Shown here in pieces: positions 12,286 through 24,109 of a DNA stretch of 64,000 nucleotides. Under the pieces are notes generated by a model, which saw nothing but the letters and a program-made list of their open reading frames with translations, ran no database searches and had not been told where the DNA came from. Origin of the DNA: Cephalopachus bancanus. Its lineage: Eukaryota > Chordata > Mammalia > Primates > Tarsiidae. The stretch spans positions 1,130,001 to 1,194,000 of the forward strand of contig JAPVLO010000570.1 in NCBI GenBank assembly GCA_027257055.1, written 5' to 3'. The translations under genes and the position numbers were made by a program. Within the stretch, counting starts at the first letter, position 1; every line of letters begins with the position of its first letter.

Positions 12286-12653
12286 GAAAAACAGTGTGGA
12301 AATTTCTCAAATAACTCCAGCAATCCCACTACTGAAGATCTACCCAAAGGAAAATGAATCATTTTATCTAAAAGGTAACTTCACTCGTATGTTTATTGCA
12401 CCACTCTTCATAATAACAAAGTCATGGGATCAATTTAAGTGTCCATCAATGGAGAACTGGATAAAGAGCATGTACATATACACTGTGGAATTCTATGTAG
12501 TCATAAAAAATGAAATTGCGTCTGAAAATGCAGCTGAAGGACATTATCCTAATTGAATTAACACAGAAACAGAAAATCAAATACCACATCTTCTCACTTA
12601 TATGTGGAAGCTAAACAATGGTTACACATGAACATAAAAATAAAAACAATAAA

Positions 12654-12955
12654 GCCAGGCTCAGTGGCTCAGCCTGTAGTCCCGGGCTTTGGGAAGCTGA
12701 GGTGAGTGGATTGCCTGAGCCCACGGGTTCGAGACCCGCCTGGGCAACTTGGCGAGACCTCATCTCTACAATAAATTTAAAAAATCAGCTGGGCGTGGTA
12801 GTGCATGCCTGTAATTCCGGCTACTCAGAAGGCTGAGGCGGAAGGATCACCAGAGCCTAGCAGGCCGAGGCTGCAATGGCCGGGAGCGGCCACTGCACTC
12901 CAGTCTGGGAGACAGAGTGAGACTCCAACTCAAAAAAAAATAAAAAATTAAAAAA
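12654..12955 (+). mobile_element. Alu, lineage-specific dimeric type
   Basis: This is a complete dimer. The tail is built of A5-6T units, and the duplication aaaaataaaaacaata is visible on both sides (before 12654 and about 12964-12980). It is the second Alu in the same L1, with 354 bp of L1 between the two. Confidence 0.93.
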
Positions 12956-13160
12956 TTAAAAAATAAAAATAAAAACAATAGACACTGGAGACTCTATAAG
13001 GGAAAGGGAGGAAGAGAGGGAGTGAGACTTTAAAAACTATTGGGTACTATGTTCTCTGTTTGAGTAATGATTTCACTATAAACCTAAATCTTAGCATTAC
13101 TCAATATAACCATGTAATAAGCCTGTACATGTACCCCCTGAATGTAAAATAGAAATAAAT

Positions 13161-14454
13161 CAAATAAGGAACAGTCTATAAGAAAAATTGTGGCAATTGT
13201 CCACTCCACCTAACAGTTTGGTCTATTAGCGAAGCTATATTTCCAATTTTAGGTCATATCCCTAGAGGGTAACATGAACATGAGAAAACAAAAATAAAAC
13301 CAAAAAGGAAAGAAGGAAGTCTGCAAATTTATTCAGTGGGTGAAGAGACGGTTGTGAAGTCTTTTAATAAGCCTTCTCTGCTGAGGATATAGGTATGCTA
13401 ATTTTCTTGACTGGAGTAATCATTTCATTATGTTAGAACATCATGTTGTACACCCTAAAGATATACTCTAATAAAAAAAAAACAACCTAGTGTTTCTAGA
13501 CTCCATTAATGAGAGAAAAAGAAAGAATAATTTTAATTAAAACTGGAGAGACCTCACAGAATCAATCAACAGTAAAATAAGAATGAAAAATAGATATCGT
13601 TAAAGAACGTTTCCCCTCAAAAAGTGACTATTATACAAATATAAAATGTCTTATTTAACTAACTGAGAACCACTAAGAGGTTAAAAAGAGTTCAAAATTT
13701 GAAAAGCTTGGAATTTGCAAGCAATATTAGGATACAAGTTATGTGTTATTTAAATATTGGTTAATATCCTACAGGCCATAAAATGAAATATTTTCTGTAA
13801 GATAAAAATTATTTGCAGCTCTATAAAACAAAAGTAATCTGTATTAGCATATAATTTTGCTTAGCCTTTTAAGTCTAATCCATAGTAAAAAGTAAGATGA
13901 ACTAAGTACATTCATCTAGAAAACTTTAGTTGACATTTACCTCAAAATGACATTGAAAGGTCATATTACCTTATTGGATTTTCTTCATAATATTTCAAAT
14001 ATTTTTCTGATAGTGTTAAAAGAATAATCACTAAGGAAAAAATATGAACTTCTCATTTTAGTCCTCATTTTGAAATGTATTATTCTTTAGTTTTTGAAAA
14101 GCTTTATGTGATGTAACCTAGAGAAATGAGCAAGCCATTTAGAAGCATTCCTTTAGTTCTATAATTGTGCTTAATCTGAGAAAAACATTATGCATTAATC
14201 CAGAAAGGAAGTGCAATAAGGCACAATTGGTTACACTTTTATCAAATGCTAAAGACAATATTCAGTAGTCTTAACTAGTTACCACATACATTTCTTAGAA
14301 CTAAATGAAAATGTGACCACAGAATAAAAATACTGAAAATTGTAGATTATAAATTATGCTATCAATGACACAGAGATTAAAAAGCTAATATTTCCTTAAT
14401 CATTGACGAAGTAATCACAATAACTCTCCAAGGTACAAATTGCAAGGGTAGTGG
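13161..14454. other. AT-rich stretch, no gene recognised
   Basis: About 1.3 kb has no exon-like frame. A possible old L1 3' tail lies at about 13385-13485, ending in an A-run. Nothing else is recognised. Confidence 0.45.
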
Positions 14455-14620
14455 TAAAAGCTTACTAGAAATTTGCTACGTATCAGGATTATTCTTAATT
14501 CTTTACATATCTAATCAATCTCACTTAGCACCAATATTCTGTTACTTCTGTTTTTAAAGGTGAGAAAACAGTCTTAGAGAAATGAAATACCAGATTAATA
14601 AACTGTGTTAAAACTGAATC
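14455..14620 (-). mobile_element. MIR SINE fragment
   Basis: Diverged MIR core in reverse: the segment around 14540-14590 (tctgtttttaaaggtgagaaaacagtcttagagaaatg) follows the conserved MIR order. Confidence 0.5.
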
Positions 14621-14623
14621 GTA

Positions 14624-14932
14624 GCCGGGCTTGGTGGCTTAGCCTGAATCCCGCGCCTTTGGGAGGCTGAGGTGAGTGGTTTGCCTGAGCCAGTGGGTTC
14701 GTAACCCGCCTGGGCAGGCGAGACCTCATCACTACAATAAATCAAAAAATTAGCTGGGCAGGGCGTGGTAACGCGCGCCTGAAGTTCCAGCTACTTGGAA
14801 GGCTGAGGCGGGCGGAAGGATCGCCGGAGCCCAGCAGGTGGAGGCTGCGGTGGCCGGGAGCGGCCACTGCACTCCAGTCTGGGCGACAGTGAGACTCCAA
14901 CTCAAGAAAACAACAACAACAACAAAAAACGG
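14624..14932 (+). mobile_element. Alu, lineage-specific dimeric type
   Basis: This is a complete dimer with a (CAA)n-rich tail at about 14905-14930. The flanks share gaatcgt on both sides. It has a small insertion in the linker region (gggcagggcgtgg) and carries the perfect right-arm hairpin described in the findings. Confidence 0.93.
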
Positions 14933-15249
14933 AATCGTGCTGTGTATGAGACTTATACTGCTTTATTTAAACTTTATTTTAGAACTTCAAATATGTTTTA
15001 GTATTATGCAGGTTCTATCTTTGTCATCTTAGACCAATGATTCCCAACAATGTTGGACTGTGGATACCAGTAGTGCCACACAACCCGATGGACGACTAGA
15101 TTCCACTCAAAACCAAACAAATCAAAATCTCTAAGGTTGGAGCTTTGCAACTGTGTTTTTTAAAAGTTCTAAGAGCATTCATTAGGTTCCAGATTTTACC
15201 AAATGGGTGCCATGGAAGAAGAGAGAGTCAAGGAAGTTGAGAAATTCCT

Positions 15250-15435
15250 TAGCCCTTAGATTGGCGATTACTAGTGCTGGCTGCATGTTATCATCACCTT
15301 TGGAACTTTAAAATACAACAGATGCATGGGTTTAGCTTACAGCCATGTTAAATCAAAATCTCTGAGGGTACCGTCCCAGCATAAGTAATTTCTTAAGAGT
15401 TTCCCCACAGGTTAGTATAATGTGCAGCCAGGATG
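15250..15435 (+). mobile_element. MER5-like DNA transposon fragment
   Basis: The order of phrases (tagtgctggctgcatgttatcatcacc, then tctgagggtaccgtccc, then the end near agccaggatggagaatcattgac) resembles MER5 and related hAT fossils. It is strongly diverged. Confidence 0.5.
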
Positions 15436-15844
15436 GAGAATCATTGACCTCCAGCCTATCTCCAAATCTTCTGCTCAAGACTCTTGATTGCTCTCCATCA
15501 CTTCTGAATTATTAATATCATAAACTCCTTAGTTTAACTTTTATGCCTTCCACAATGAGCTTATGTCCTTTTATAGGTTTATCCTCCATTATTGCACTTT
15601 GCTCTCAAATCAAATTTGCCTAATCACCATACCCCAAACCCAACTTGCACATCTTTGCCTTGGTAACTGTACACTATTTACTTTGTGTCTTCGCAACTAT
15701 TTGCTGAAACCCTATTCATCTTCCAAAGCTCTTTTCATGAAGCTTTATCTGTTTTGAATCCTATAACATCTGTCCTGCTCTGAACAACTAAGGACTTTGA
15801 TTTATACACTCATACATTTACCTTATCACATTCATATTATAATT
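15436..15844. other. No feature recognised
   Basis: The open frame at 15563-15757 has no recognisable domain. No repeat is identified. Confidence 0.4.
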
Positions 15845-16340
15845 ATACACAGTAAGTCCTCACTTAATATGGTCAATAGGTTCTTAAAAACTGAAACTTT
15901 AAGTAAAGTGACATATATCAAAACCTATTTTGTCATAGGTTAATTGATATAAACAAGAATTAAGTTCCTACTGTTTATTTCTGGTCACAAAAACATCATC
16001 ATACTTCTAAATAAAGGCCACAAACACTTCTAATATTAAACATTGTAATGAATGTGAGCTATATGTATAATTTAAAAATATAAATAAAAGTAATTAAGAG
16101 AATATTTACCCATGTTTTGGTGACTCAGTGAGTGATGACATTTGTAGTGACTGTAAGTTAAATTAAGGAATACATGTTTACAAAATGAAAAGTAAGAAAT
16201 ACTTCCTATCACCATGCAATTCAAAAACAAATAATAATTAATATGTCAGTTTCAGTGACTGCTTTCATACAGCGTAATTTATTGTCATACATTTGCATGA
16301 TCACAGTATACTTTTCAAATTTTTACCTAACAGTAATTTG
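15845..16340 (+). mobile_element. Old interspersed repeat, family not assigned
   Basis: From acagtaagtcctcacttaat (15850) onward the text resembles a repeated old mammalian element, probably a DNA-transposon derivative. I cannot name its family with confidence. It has no coding capacity. Confidence 0.5.
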
Positions 16341-16470
16341 TATTCATTCAGTCATTCACTTTCCAACTCACTTATTTCATTTCAGAGTCACAGGTGGTTG
16401 ACCTATTCTGGCAACTAAGGGCATAAGATGGGAAGCAGTCCTTAACAGGTCACCATTCATCGCAGGGTTT

Positions 16471-16473
<3 letters not shown>

Positions 16474-16519
<46 letters not shown>
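16474..16519. repeat. (CA)n microsatellite
   Basis: An uninterrupted run of about 23 CA units. It is followed at about 16520-16690 by another old repeat-like passage that I cannot classify. Confidence 0.97.
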
Positions 16520-16520
<1 letters not shown>

Positions 16521-16858
16521 CCATAATCACTCATCCTGGAAAAATTTAGTCTACCAATTTACCTAATTCTCACATCTTTGGGATAGCGCAGGAAGTCAGT
16601 CAGATTACCTAAAAAAACAAAAAAAACTCATGCAGAAATGGGGAGAGCATGCAAACTCCACATGCACAGTGGCCCTGGCTGGGTATTGTTATTTTCTTTT
16701 TTCTTTCGTCTTTTCTCAACAACATTACAATGAAATGGCATTGAACAAAACAACAGTATTTGAGAACCTACTTTATGATTTGACCTTGTCTTCCCTTTGC
16801 TACTAGACAAAACAGTCTCACTGAGATATTAGAATCTCTATGCGAATTTGTATAGTTT

Positions 16859-16864
16859 GAAAAC
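16859..16864. repeat. Target duplication left of solo LTR (gaaaac)
   Basis: This is identical to 18301-18306. Six base pairs is the usual duplication length of betaretroviral integrase. Confidence 0.9.
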
Positions 16865-18300
16865 TGTTGGGAGCCAGCCACGGAGGCCCACTGAGTGTTA
16901 GGGATCAGGGAGGGCTGTGGACCCCGAGACCGCTAGGATGTGTTCGGGAGCCGTAGACCCCATTTTCCTCCCCCTTTTGCTATGCAGCACAAAAACATCC
17001 TAAAGGAACTCTGCTGGCCTAAGCTGAAGGCTCTGTGACTGTGACAGGCATAGCTCACTCTAGAAACTCATTGTTCCTGTTTCCCATAAACTGTGGTTTC
17101 GGCTTAGGTATTAGATATAATTCAAATTCAGGTCACATTTGGGAGCCTTTTATATGGTACAAGCTTCTTTATAAGATTTAAAAGAATATTTGTAGAATTA
17201 GTATATACTTATGGAGAGCTGTTTTCAGCTTTTCAATGGTATAGATGATTATCAAGAGTGGCCCAGCACAGAGTTTGGGCTGGGCCACATTCCTGAGAGC
17301 CCAGTGCGTACTTTGGACTGGGCTGCATTCTTTTAGGTCGGCTTTAGCTACAGTTAATGTAAGGTCTTTTTTCTACCTATTATAGAAATTGAATTTATTT
17401 TATTCATAGAAGGTATTGTAGAATAGGTCATACTACATCAAGGAATCATGTTAGTTCAGGCATAATCAATCATGATATTTTTAGGTTTAATAAGAATATA
17501 GTTAACTTTAGAAATTTAATTGTCTCCATTTTCTACATTGTGGTTTTGGCCTTAGTACATTTACAGTTTATATTTGGAAGTTTTACTGCTGCTAATCAGC
17601 TTTATATATTAGAATTAGGAATTGGAAACTTTCATAGAAATTAGGATAGATATATAGGACTTTAAAATAGCCATTTTGTTAAGAGATGTAGCCTATTGTT
17701 CCAAAAAGTGGCCCACTGTGAACCTTGGACTGGGCCACATCCTATAGAGCCCAGCGTGATCTTTGGACTGGGCTACATTCTTTAGGAATTGGTTTAAGCT
17801 ATAACTAAGAGCTTCTGTAGCATTGTGTAAGTAGTATTAGCATAGAATAGAAAGGTAATAAAGTTTAAGTTAGTCATCATGGGTATTGAGTGAGCTTTAG
17901 AAGTTATTGATTATCAGAACATCATTAGGCTAGTAGGGACTGTTGCACTGCTTTTGAAGAGCATTAACTAGCAAAGGGAACAATAGGACAATCTTGGGGT
18001 TTGTCCCTCCTCACACCTAAGCATCTGGTGGGTGGGGGATGCCCCTCCTGCACCTGGCTTTGTGTTCACGAAAGACTTGTGAGACTGCCTGTGTAAAATT
18101 TGGGGATAAATACCTGCTGTAACTTTCAATAAACGGCTTCTGCTCATTTCACTGAACAGTTGTCCATTTTCTTTCTCTTTCTTTCTCTTTATATCTATCC
18201 TTCCATCTTTCTTTCTTTTAATATCTATCCCTACAGATTCACCGATGCCACCACATCTTCCAAGGGACTCCCCAAAACTTGCAGGGGCTGGCCCCCCGCA
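16865..18300 (+). mobile_element. Solo LTR of a class II endogenous retrovirus
   Basis: This 1436-bp element begins TGTTGGGAGCC and ends CCCCCCGCA, with perfect 6-bp duplications on both sides. Both ends resemble the LTRs of the provirus at 24110-33230: the first about 90 bp and the last about 150 bp, including ataaacggcttctg and ccaagggac. The middle is different and longer. A TATA-like ataaat lies at 18106 and a polyadenylation signal aataaa at 18128, only about 20 bp apart, as in short-R betaretroviruses. A motif of about 75 bp occurs twice (about 17258-17335 and 17705-17785). It was presumably left by recombination between the two LTRs of a lost provirus. Confidence 0.93.
17258..17785 (+). 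repeat. Internal direct repeat in the solo LTR
   Basis: Copies at about 17258-17335 and 17705-17785 share the order agtggccca, ctgggccaca, gagcccag, then ttggactgggctgcattcttt (or tacattcttt). They lie in the U3 part, where duplicated enhancers are common in retroviral LTRs. Confidence 0.75.
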
Positions 18301-18306
18301 GAAAAC
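18301..18306. repeat. Target duplication right of solo LTR (gaaaac)
   Basis: Exact match to 16859-16864. Confidence 0.9.
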
Positions 18307-18635
18307 ATGTTCAATATCAGAATTTTATATGTAAAAATAAAAAAATCGAATACCTGCTCAAGTGCATTATAAAATTCCTTGGAATGTCTTAGATTGTGGA
18401 GGATGAACATGTTTTTAAGAAAAATAGAAGGAGACAATGTGATATACTTAATCTCGTTGTTATTCTGTGTCTTTCAATAGCTTCGGATCAATTCTGCTTA
18501 GTGGTCAGCTTCTTCAGCAGGATGATTCCCAGCAATGACTCCTTTAATATGGATAGTACTAAAAAGAAAAAAATGAAAGGCGAGAGAGAGAGAGAGAGCA
18601 ATACATTGAAGTTGCAAAGTATGAGAAAAATATGA

Positions 18636-18795
18636 TTTAAAGGCAGAATGACTGAAAAAAATGTTTGGCTCTCCCAAGTGAAGTGCCTATTTGGATTGTT
18701 GGAGAAGAGAGAAATTTTAAAGGCAAAATGACTGAAAAAAATGCTTGGCTCTCCCAAGTGAAGTGCCTATTTGGATTGTTGGGGAAGAGAGAAAG
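18636..18795. repeat. Two tandem 80-bp units
   Basis: Units 18636-18715 and 18716-18795 differ at only a few positions. The unit is not recognised as a transposon, so this looks like a fairly recent local duplication. Confidence 0.9.
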
Positions 18796-19953
18796 CCAAC
18801 ATCTTTTCAGAGGTAGTTAGGACACAGAAGCACAGTTTCAGAGTATTTAATAAATTTCCATGGCAACTTTGATACAAAATCCTATGAAATTTCTGGAGTC
18901 CAAATTTCTGCCTGTTCCTCAAGAGTGTGCATTCTTATTTTTCCATTTGTGAGGAAATAGATGTGTCAAGGCTCGATACATTCAGTTCATTAAAGCACAC
19001 AAACATCAATTTATGATTAATTGCATTTCATTGTGGATCTTGCAAAGCTATTACAAGATGAATAGTCCACTCTGGTATAACTAGGTTCTGATTTAATTTC
19101 TCATAGGGCCAGGAAACTGTGAAAGTTATGAACAATGAAGCAACAATTTAATTACTATGAACAATATGCCATCACATTTTTTAATTCTTCTAGAAAATAA
19201 TATTTGCTTTTGTTTGAAAATGTTGGTATTTTATAAGGAGCAGTGTCAAAATTCCGTGAAAATGTAGACTATATACCATGAGATATTATAACTAGTTAGA
19301 GCATTATTTTGACTTCAGTGTTGTTAATGACATACCTCTAAAATTGTCAGTAGAAACAAAAATAACAACATATAAGTATCAATTACAATTTTAACTACAG
19401 AAATAAAAAGATTAACCAAGGTCTAAAAAGAAAAAAATCTTTTCCAAATAAGAGCACTATTTTCTTTACAAAAAGTACTTTCATATATGTTTTATTAACT
19501 CAGTCTAATGAATCCTAAGTTATATATGCAATTTGTGTTATTTTATATCATAGATACAATAGATAATGCTATCAAAACTGTCATATACTCATAAGAAATT
19601 GAAAAAAAACCTGCACAGGACTTTAATATGCAAGGTCAATATCTAATATTGGGTCATGACAACTAGCCACTGACATCAATGTTTAAACATAATTTATAAT
19701 AAAACAATGTCAACATTATAGACTGAAGGAAATGCAGTATACTGAAACCAAAAATAATTTATCTCCTATCTGTTGCAAGGACAGAGAAACAACATATGAT
19801 GAAGAAAACAGAATCCTATGCAATTTCATTAACTGAAATACTAATATTTCATTTCTTTAGGTCAAGATTAGTAACCTCATATTTTTAAAATCTTCTGTAG
19901 AATCTAATTCCCAATGACTTTGAATGGAGAATGACCTTGAGGGAATAGCACTT
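18796..19953. other. AT-rich stretch, no feature recognised
   Basis: About 1.15 kb has no exon-like frame and no identified repeat. It directly precedes the nested L1/provirus block. Confidence 0.45.
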
Positions 19954-19964
19954 AAGAAATAAGG
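19954..19964. repeat. Target duplication of outer L1 (aagaaataagg)
   Basis: This is identical to 37201-37211, 17 kb away. It brackets the whole nested block. Confidence 0.75.
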
Positions 19965-20837
19965 AATCCATCATTAATAAAACAAAAACAACAGATGCTG
20001 GCAAAGATGTAGTGAAAAAGGAACAATTCCACACTGCTGGTGGGAATGCAAACTAGTCTCTTTGAAAGACAGTGTGGAAATTTTTGAAAGAACTAGAAAT
20101 TGACCTTCCAGATAGCTCAACGATTCCCCTATTGGGAATATATCCAAAGCAACTCAAATCATTCTACAAAAAAGATACTTGCACATGCTTGTTTGTTGCA
20201 GCTCTATTTACAATAGTAAAAACATGAAACAAACCATGCTGCTCACTGAAGCTGGGATGGATTTTTAAAATGTGGTACATATACACAGAATATTATGCAA
20301 CCATAAATAAGGACAAACATATGGACTTCTCAACAACTTGGACAGATTTTTTTTTGAGTGGGAGTCTCACTCTATCGCCCAGACTGGAGTGCAGTGGCAT
20401 GCTCCCGGCCACCACAGCCTCGACCTGGTGGGCTCCAGCAGCGATCCTTCCGCCTCAGCCTTCTGAGCAGCTGGAAATACAGGCGCACACTACCATGCCC
20501 GGCTAATTTTTGATTTATTGTAGAGATGAGGTCTCGCCAAGTTGCCCAGGCGGGTCTTGAACCCGCGGGCTCAGGCAATCCACTCACTTCAGCCTCTCAA
20601 AGCGTGGGATTACAGGCTGAGCCACCAAGACTGGCTAACTTGGACAGATTTAGAGTTTATCATACTCAGTGATCTATCACAGAAACAAAGAACAGAGTAC
20701 CGTATGTCCTCAATCATAAGCAGACCTTGAACAATTATCATAATACTATAAGAAAGGGATTGGCAGTAGTGGGAAACTGTCAAGGGAGGGGGGTGGGATT
20801 GGCAGTTGAGGGGGGACACATCTCATTAACAAAGTTC
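19965..20837 (+). mobile_element. Outer L1, 5'-truncated, left part
   Basis: This L1 3' end starts at the ORF2 text ccatcattaataaaac (compare 36389) and runs to the 3' UTR phrase acatctcattaacaaag. It then breaks abruptly where another L1 5' UTR starts. The missing final 90 bp of 3' UTR and the tail reappear at about 37106-37200, so the inner L1 inserted into it. It also carries an Alu at 20347. Confidence 0.85.
20347..20636 (-). mobile_element. Alu, lineage-specific dimeric type
   Basis: This is a complete reverse-orientation Alu in the end of ORF2 of the outer L1. The 15-bp duplication aacttggacagattt is exact at 20335-20349 and 20637-20651. Confidence 0.95.
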
Positions 20838-23048
20838 TTAGGGTGGAGCTTAAAATGGCAGCCAACAGGTCGAGCTGTCAGAATCTCTGTGGAGGCAAGA
20901 GACAATAAAATCTTTCCACGTGAGTAGGCAGGCACTGGTGGGAGCATGAAAGTCTGTCTGAGGGGATACTCAGCTGCATGCACCTGGGTACCTCCTCTGA
21001 GGACGGCTGCAAGCCCCCATCGCCCTGAAATTAGAACGCAGCTCGCAAGATCACTCGCAGAAACATGCTGCCTGTGAGAATGCACCTGAGAAAAGCCTGC
21101 TGAATCCAGCTGATTCCCAGCACCTGGCACCAGGCACACACCATCACCTGTCATACTGGACCCACTGGAGCGCAGTATCTGATTATTGGAGAGAGAGCAT
21201 CGGGAATCCGGAGAGGAATCCATGCCTGATAGGAGCCACCCACCGCAGTCATTTACCAGGCAAGGATTTGCATTGCCCCACCCAACTGCCCCTCTCCCCT
21301 GTGGCCTCCAACTTGTTGCCTAAACAGCACATGAACAAACTATTGACCCAGGTGCTCCCTCATCATTGAAGTAGGAGAGAGACTGCTCCCATCTTTGCCT
21401 CACCACTTCAGCACCTAGCAAAGCGCTTGGAAGGGGCTGCAGGCAGAGTCCAGAGATCCAGTCTCTGTGAGTGGCAAATCAACTACTCAGGGCTGGATGG
21501 TGGTCCAGAGGAAATATCCTGAGAGCACCAAGTTCAGAGGGACCTGACCAGTACTGAGTCCCAGGCACCACACCCCCTACCCTGATCCAGCCCTGGGATA
21601 AAGGGTGTGGCAAGAAAAGGACAAAGAAGAACTCCAAAGAGATCAGTGGTAAGTCCAGGGTTGACCCCAACCCCCTCCTCCCCAACAATCCTCTGAATGT
21701 CAGACCCACACAGCCAGGCCATGACTGAGAGGGACAAGCCCAGACAGAGCCTGAACATCAGTCGCAATAGGAGAACCCCATTCCAGAATAGGCCTGGCTG
21801 GGGCAACCTCAGGAGAGTACATACCTGGGGAAGAGAGGATCTTGTACATCCCCACCAAAGATCTCCCTGACCATAGGAGAGTGAGAGGGGAGGACTGCAG
21901 CCCCACCCACCTCCACTGCCCCTCCTCCTTCCCTGCTTTGTTCCCTGAAGAGAGAGTGAAAGAGGTGGCTCTGCAGGAGATACCTGATTAGAGGAACAAT
22001 TACAGAGCCTGCCACAAGAGGACAGGTTTTTTTTGTTTTGTTTTGTTTTTTGGTTTATTGTTTTTTATTCTGTTCAGTTTTGTTTTCTAAATTTACAATT
22101 TTTAAAAAATTTTAAAAATTTTCTGTTTGTTATTTCATCTGTTTTTAAAATATTTTTCCTTTGTGCACGAATGTGTATGTTAGGCTTTGATCTGCATCCC
22201 ACTCCCCAATTTTTTTCTCTTCTTTTTCAGTTTATTTCTTCTTTTGTTTGTCATTCTTGATTTATGTGTGTATGTGAATGATTGAGTGTTCATCTTTTGA
22301 TTTTTTTGTTGGTTTGTGCTCTTTTGTTCTTCTGGGGTTTTTTAATATTCATTTTTTATAGTTTAAGGGGTGTGCCAATATATGTGAGAGGGTTCCACAT
22401 AAATCTTGTTCTTTTTTCTTTTTTCTTTTTTCTTATTCTACCCCCTTTGGTCTTTTTGTCTTTCTTCTCTATTCACTTTGTACTAGGCATGTGTGCGTGT
22501 GTTTAGATTTCTTGGGGTTTGTTTTTTTTTGGTGTGTGTATTATGGTTTGTTTTGTTTTGCTTTGTTGTTATTCCAGATTGTTTTGTAGTGTGTGTTGGT
22601 TTTTGCTTTGCATTGTAATATAGAGAGGTGGTGGAGAGTGGATTTCAGGGAACACATGACATAATAAATGAACATATTAATTTGCAAGAAGCATCTGATT
22701 CCTAGCACTCCATCCCCCACTTTACTCAGATTTCAAAAACTGTAAGAGAGAGCAAAGCTTCTCATCCACCATCCTATTTCAAAATAGAACAAATCCAGAG
22801 CCCAGATCAGGGAACAATAGAAGACTGAGCAAACAACAGTATGGAAAGTCTCTCCCACTGACAGTAAATAACAGAATGAAAGAAAAAAAAAACCAAGAAA
22901 TCTGTCATAAATGAGGAAAAATCAAAGGAAGACCTCAGGCAATTACAAGTCTACCGAAGATAAAACTCCTGAGAAATGAGACTTTGGTGCCCAAATAATG
23001 GAAGTTACCAACAACTGACCCCAGAATACAACAGGGATTAGGGAATGG

Positions 23049-23991
23049 TTGGAAAGAGTGAATGAGACTCAAGAAAGACAAGATGCAACACTGAAAGAAC
23101 TTGTAACAGAGATTCTGGCAATAAAAGATTTCATCCAGGAAACAAATAACAAGATGACAAGCATGGAAAGCAGAATTAATCTAGCTGAAGAAAGAATCTC
23201 AGAACTTGAAGACCAGAACATGGAATTAACCCAATCTGTAAAAAACATAGAAAGAAAGAACAGAGCCTACAAGAGATGTGCGATTATATCAAGAGGCCAA
23301 GCCTATGCCTGATTGGTATCCCAGAAGAAGAAAGGGAAAATGAGAAAAACTTGGAACAAGTATTCCAAGAGATAATCTAAGAAAACTTTCCCCATCTCAC
23401 CAGAGATGTGACCAGCCAAGCACAAGAGATACAGAGAACCCCCATAAGACATCAGCTGAAAAGACCAACACCTAGACACATAGTAATTCACCTACACAGA
23501 GTAGGTACAAAAGGAAAAACCCAAAGGCAGCAAGAGAGAAAGGTCAGACAACCTACCAGGGAAAACCAATCAGAACAGCAGCAGACCTATCAGCAGAAAC
23601 ACTACAAGCAAGAAGGGACTTGAGCCCTATATTCAAAGTCCTCAAAGATAAACAAATTCAACCAAGAATTTTCTATCCAGCCAAGCTCAGCTTCATCAGT
23701 GATGGCGAATTAAAATCCTTCCCAGAAATCCAATCCCTAAGAGATTATGCAGTTTCCAGACCAGCTCTACAGGAGACACTTTTAAAAGTATTAAGCACAG
23801 AGGAAAGAAAAAAAAAAAAAAGAAAAAAGAATGACCACAGAAGAGAACTTACCAAGAGAACAACAGAACTTCCCAAGAGAACAACAGAGCACAGAATCAA
23901 CAGAGAATACAGTGCAATAAGAAACATGAAAACACACGCATACATTAATCCCAAAGCCAAAAGAAAACAAGCAAACAGAAAAATTTTATAA
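23049..23991 (+). pseudogene. L1 ORF1 pseudogene (inner L1)
   Basis: ORF1p is the RNA-binding, trimer-forming chaperone of LINE-1. Three pieces in three frames are visible. 23049-23312 is a coiled-coil-like region with regular hydrophobic and charged spacing (KMTSMESRINLAEERISELE and following). 23408-23623 is the middle RNA-binding region. 23620-23991 is the C-terminal domain, with the phrase IFKVLKDKQIQPRIFYPAKL, followed by an abnormal lysine-rich run from an A-tract at about 23810-23825. At least two frameshifts make it non-functional. The real ATG of the ancestral frame is not certain, because the first piece opens without one in frame. Confidence 0.85.
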
Positions 23992-24103
23992 GAACATCAT
24001 GACAGGGATAAACAATCACATTTCAATAATCAGCCTGAATGTCAATGGACTAAATGCACAACTGAAAAGACACAGAATGATGGACTGAATAAGAAACCAT
24101 GAC

Positions 24104-24109
24104 CCCATT
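24104..24109. repeat. Provirus target duplication, left (cccatt)
   Basis: This compares with tccatt at 33231-33236: five of six bases agree, and the length is that expected for a betaretrovirus. Confidence 0.8.

Larger units (their letters stand above)
11915..13160 (+). mobile_element. Older L1 3' end carrying two Alu insertions
   Basis: The L1 text is in three parts: about 11915-11986, 12300-12653 and about 12955-13160. It covers the end of ORF2 (broken) and a 3' UTR ending with a tail near 13150. The parts join cleanly when the Alus at 11987 and 12654 and their duplications are removed. The open frame at 12296-12556 is a surviving piece of the ORF2 C-terminal domain. Confidence 0.8.
20838..24109 (+). 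mobile_element. Inner full-length L1, 5' portion
   Basis: It starts with agggtggagcttaaaatggc, the counterpart of the usual primate L1 5' start. It continues through a GC-richer 5' UTR (to about 22030), a T/G-rich stretch (22028-22620), ORF1 (about 23040-23995) and the first about 100 bp of ORF2, where the provirus splits it. It resumes at 33231. Without the provirus the element is about 7.1 kb, full length for L1. Confidence 0.9.

Noticed and set aside
20780..21223. 147-codon minus-strand frame as a gene.
   Set aside because: It lies in the GC-richer L1 5' UTR, where long chance frames are common. No domain or splice context is seen.
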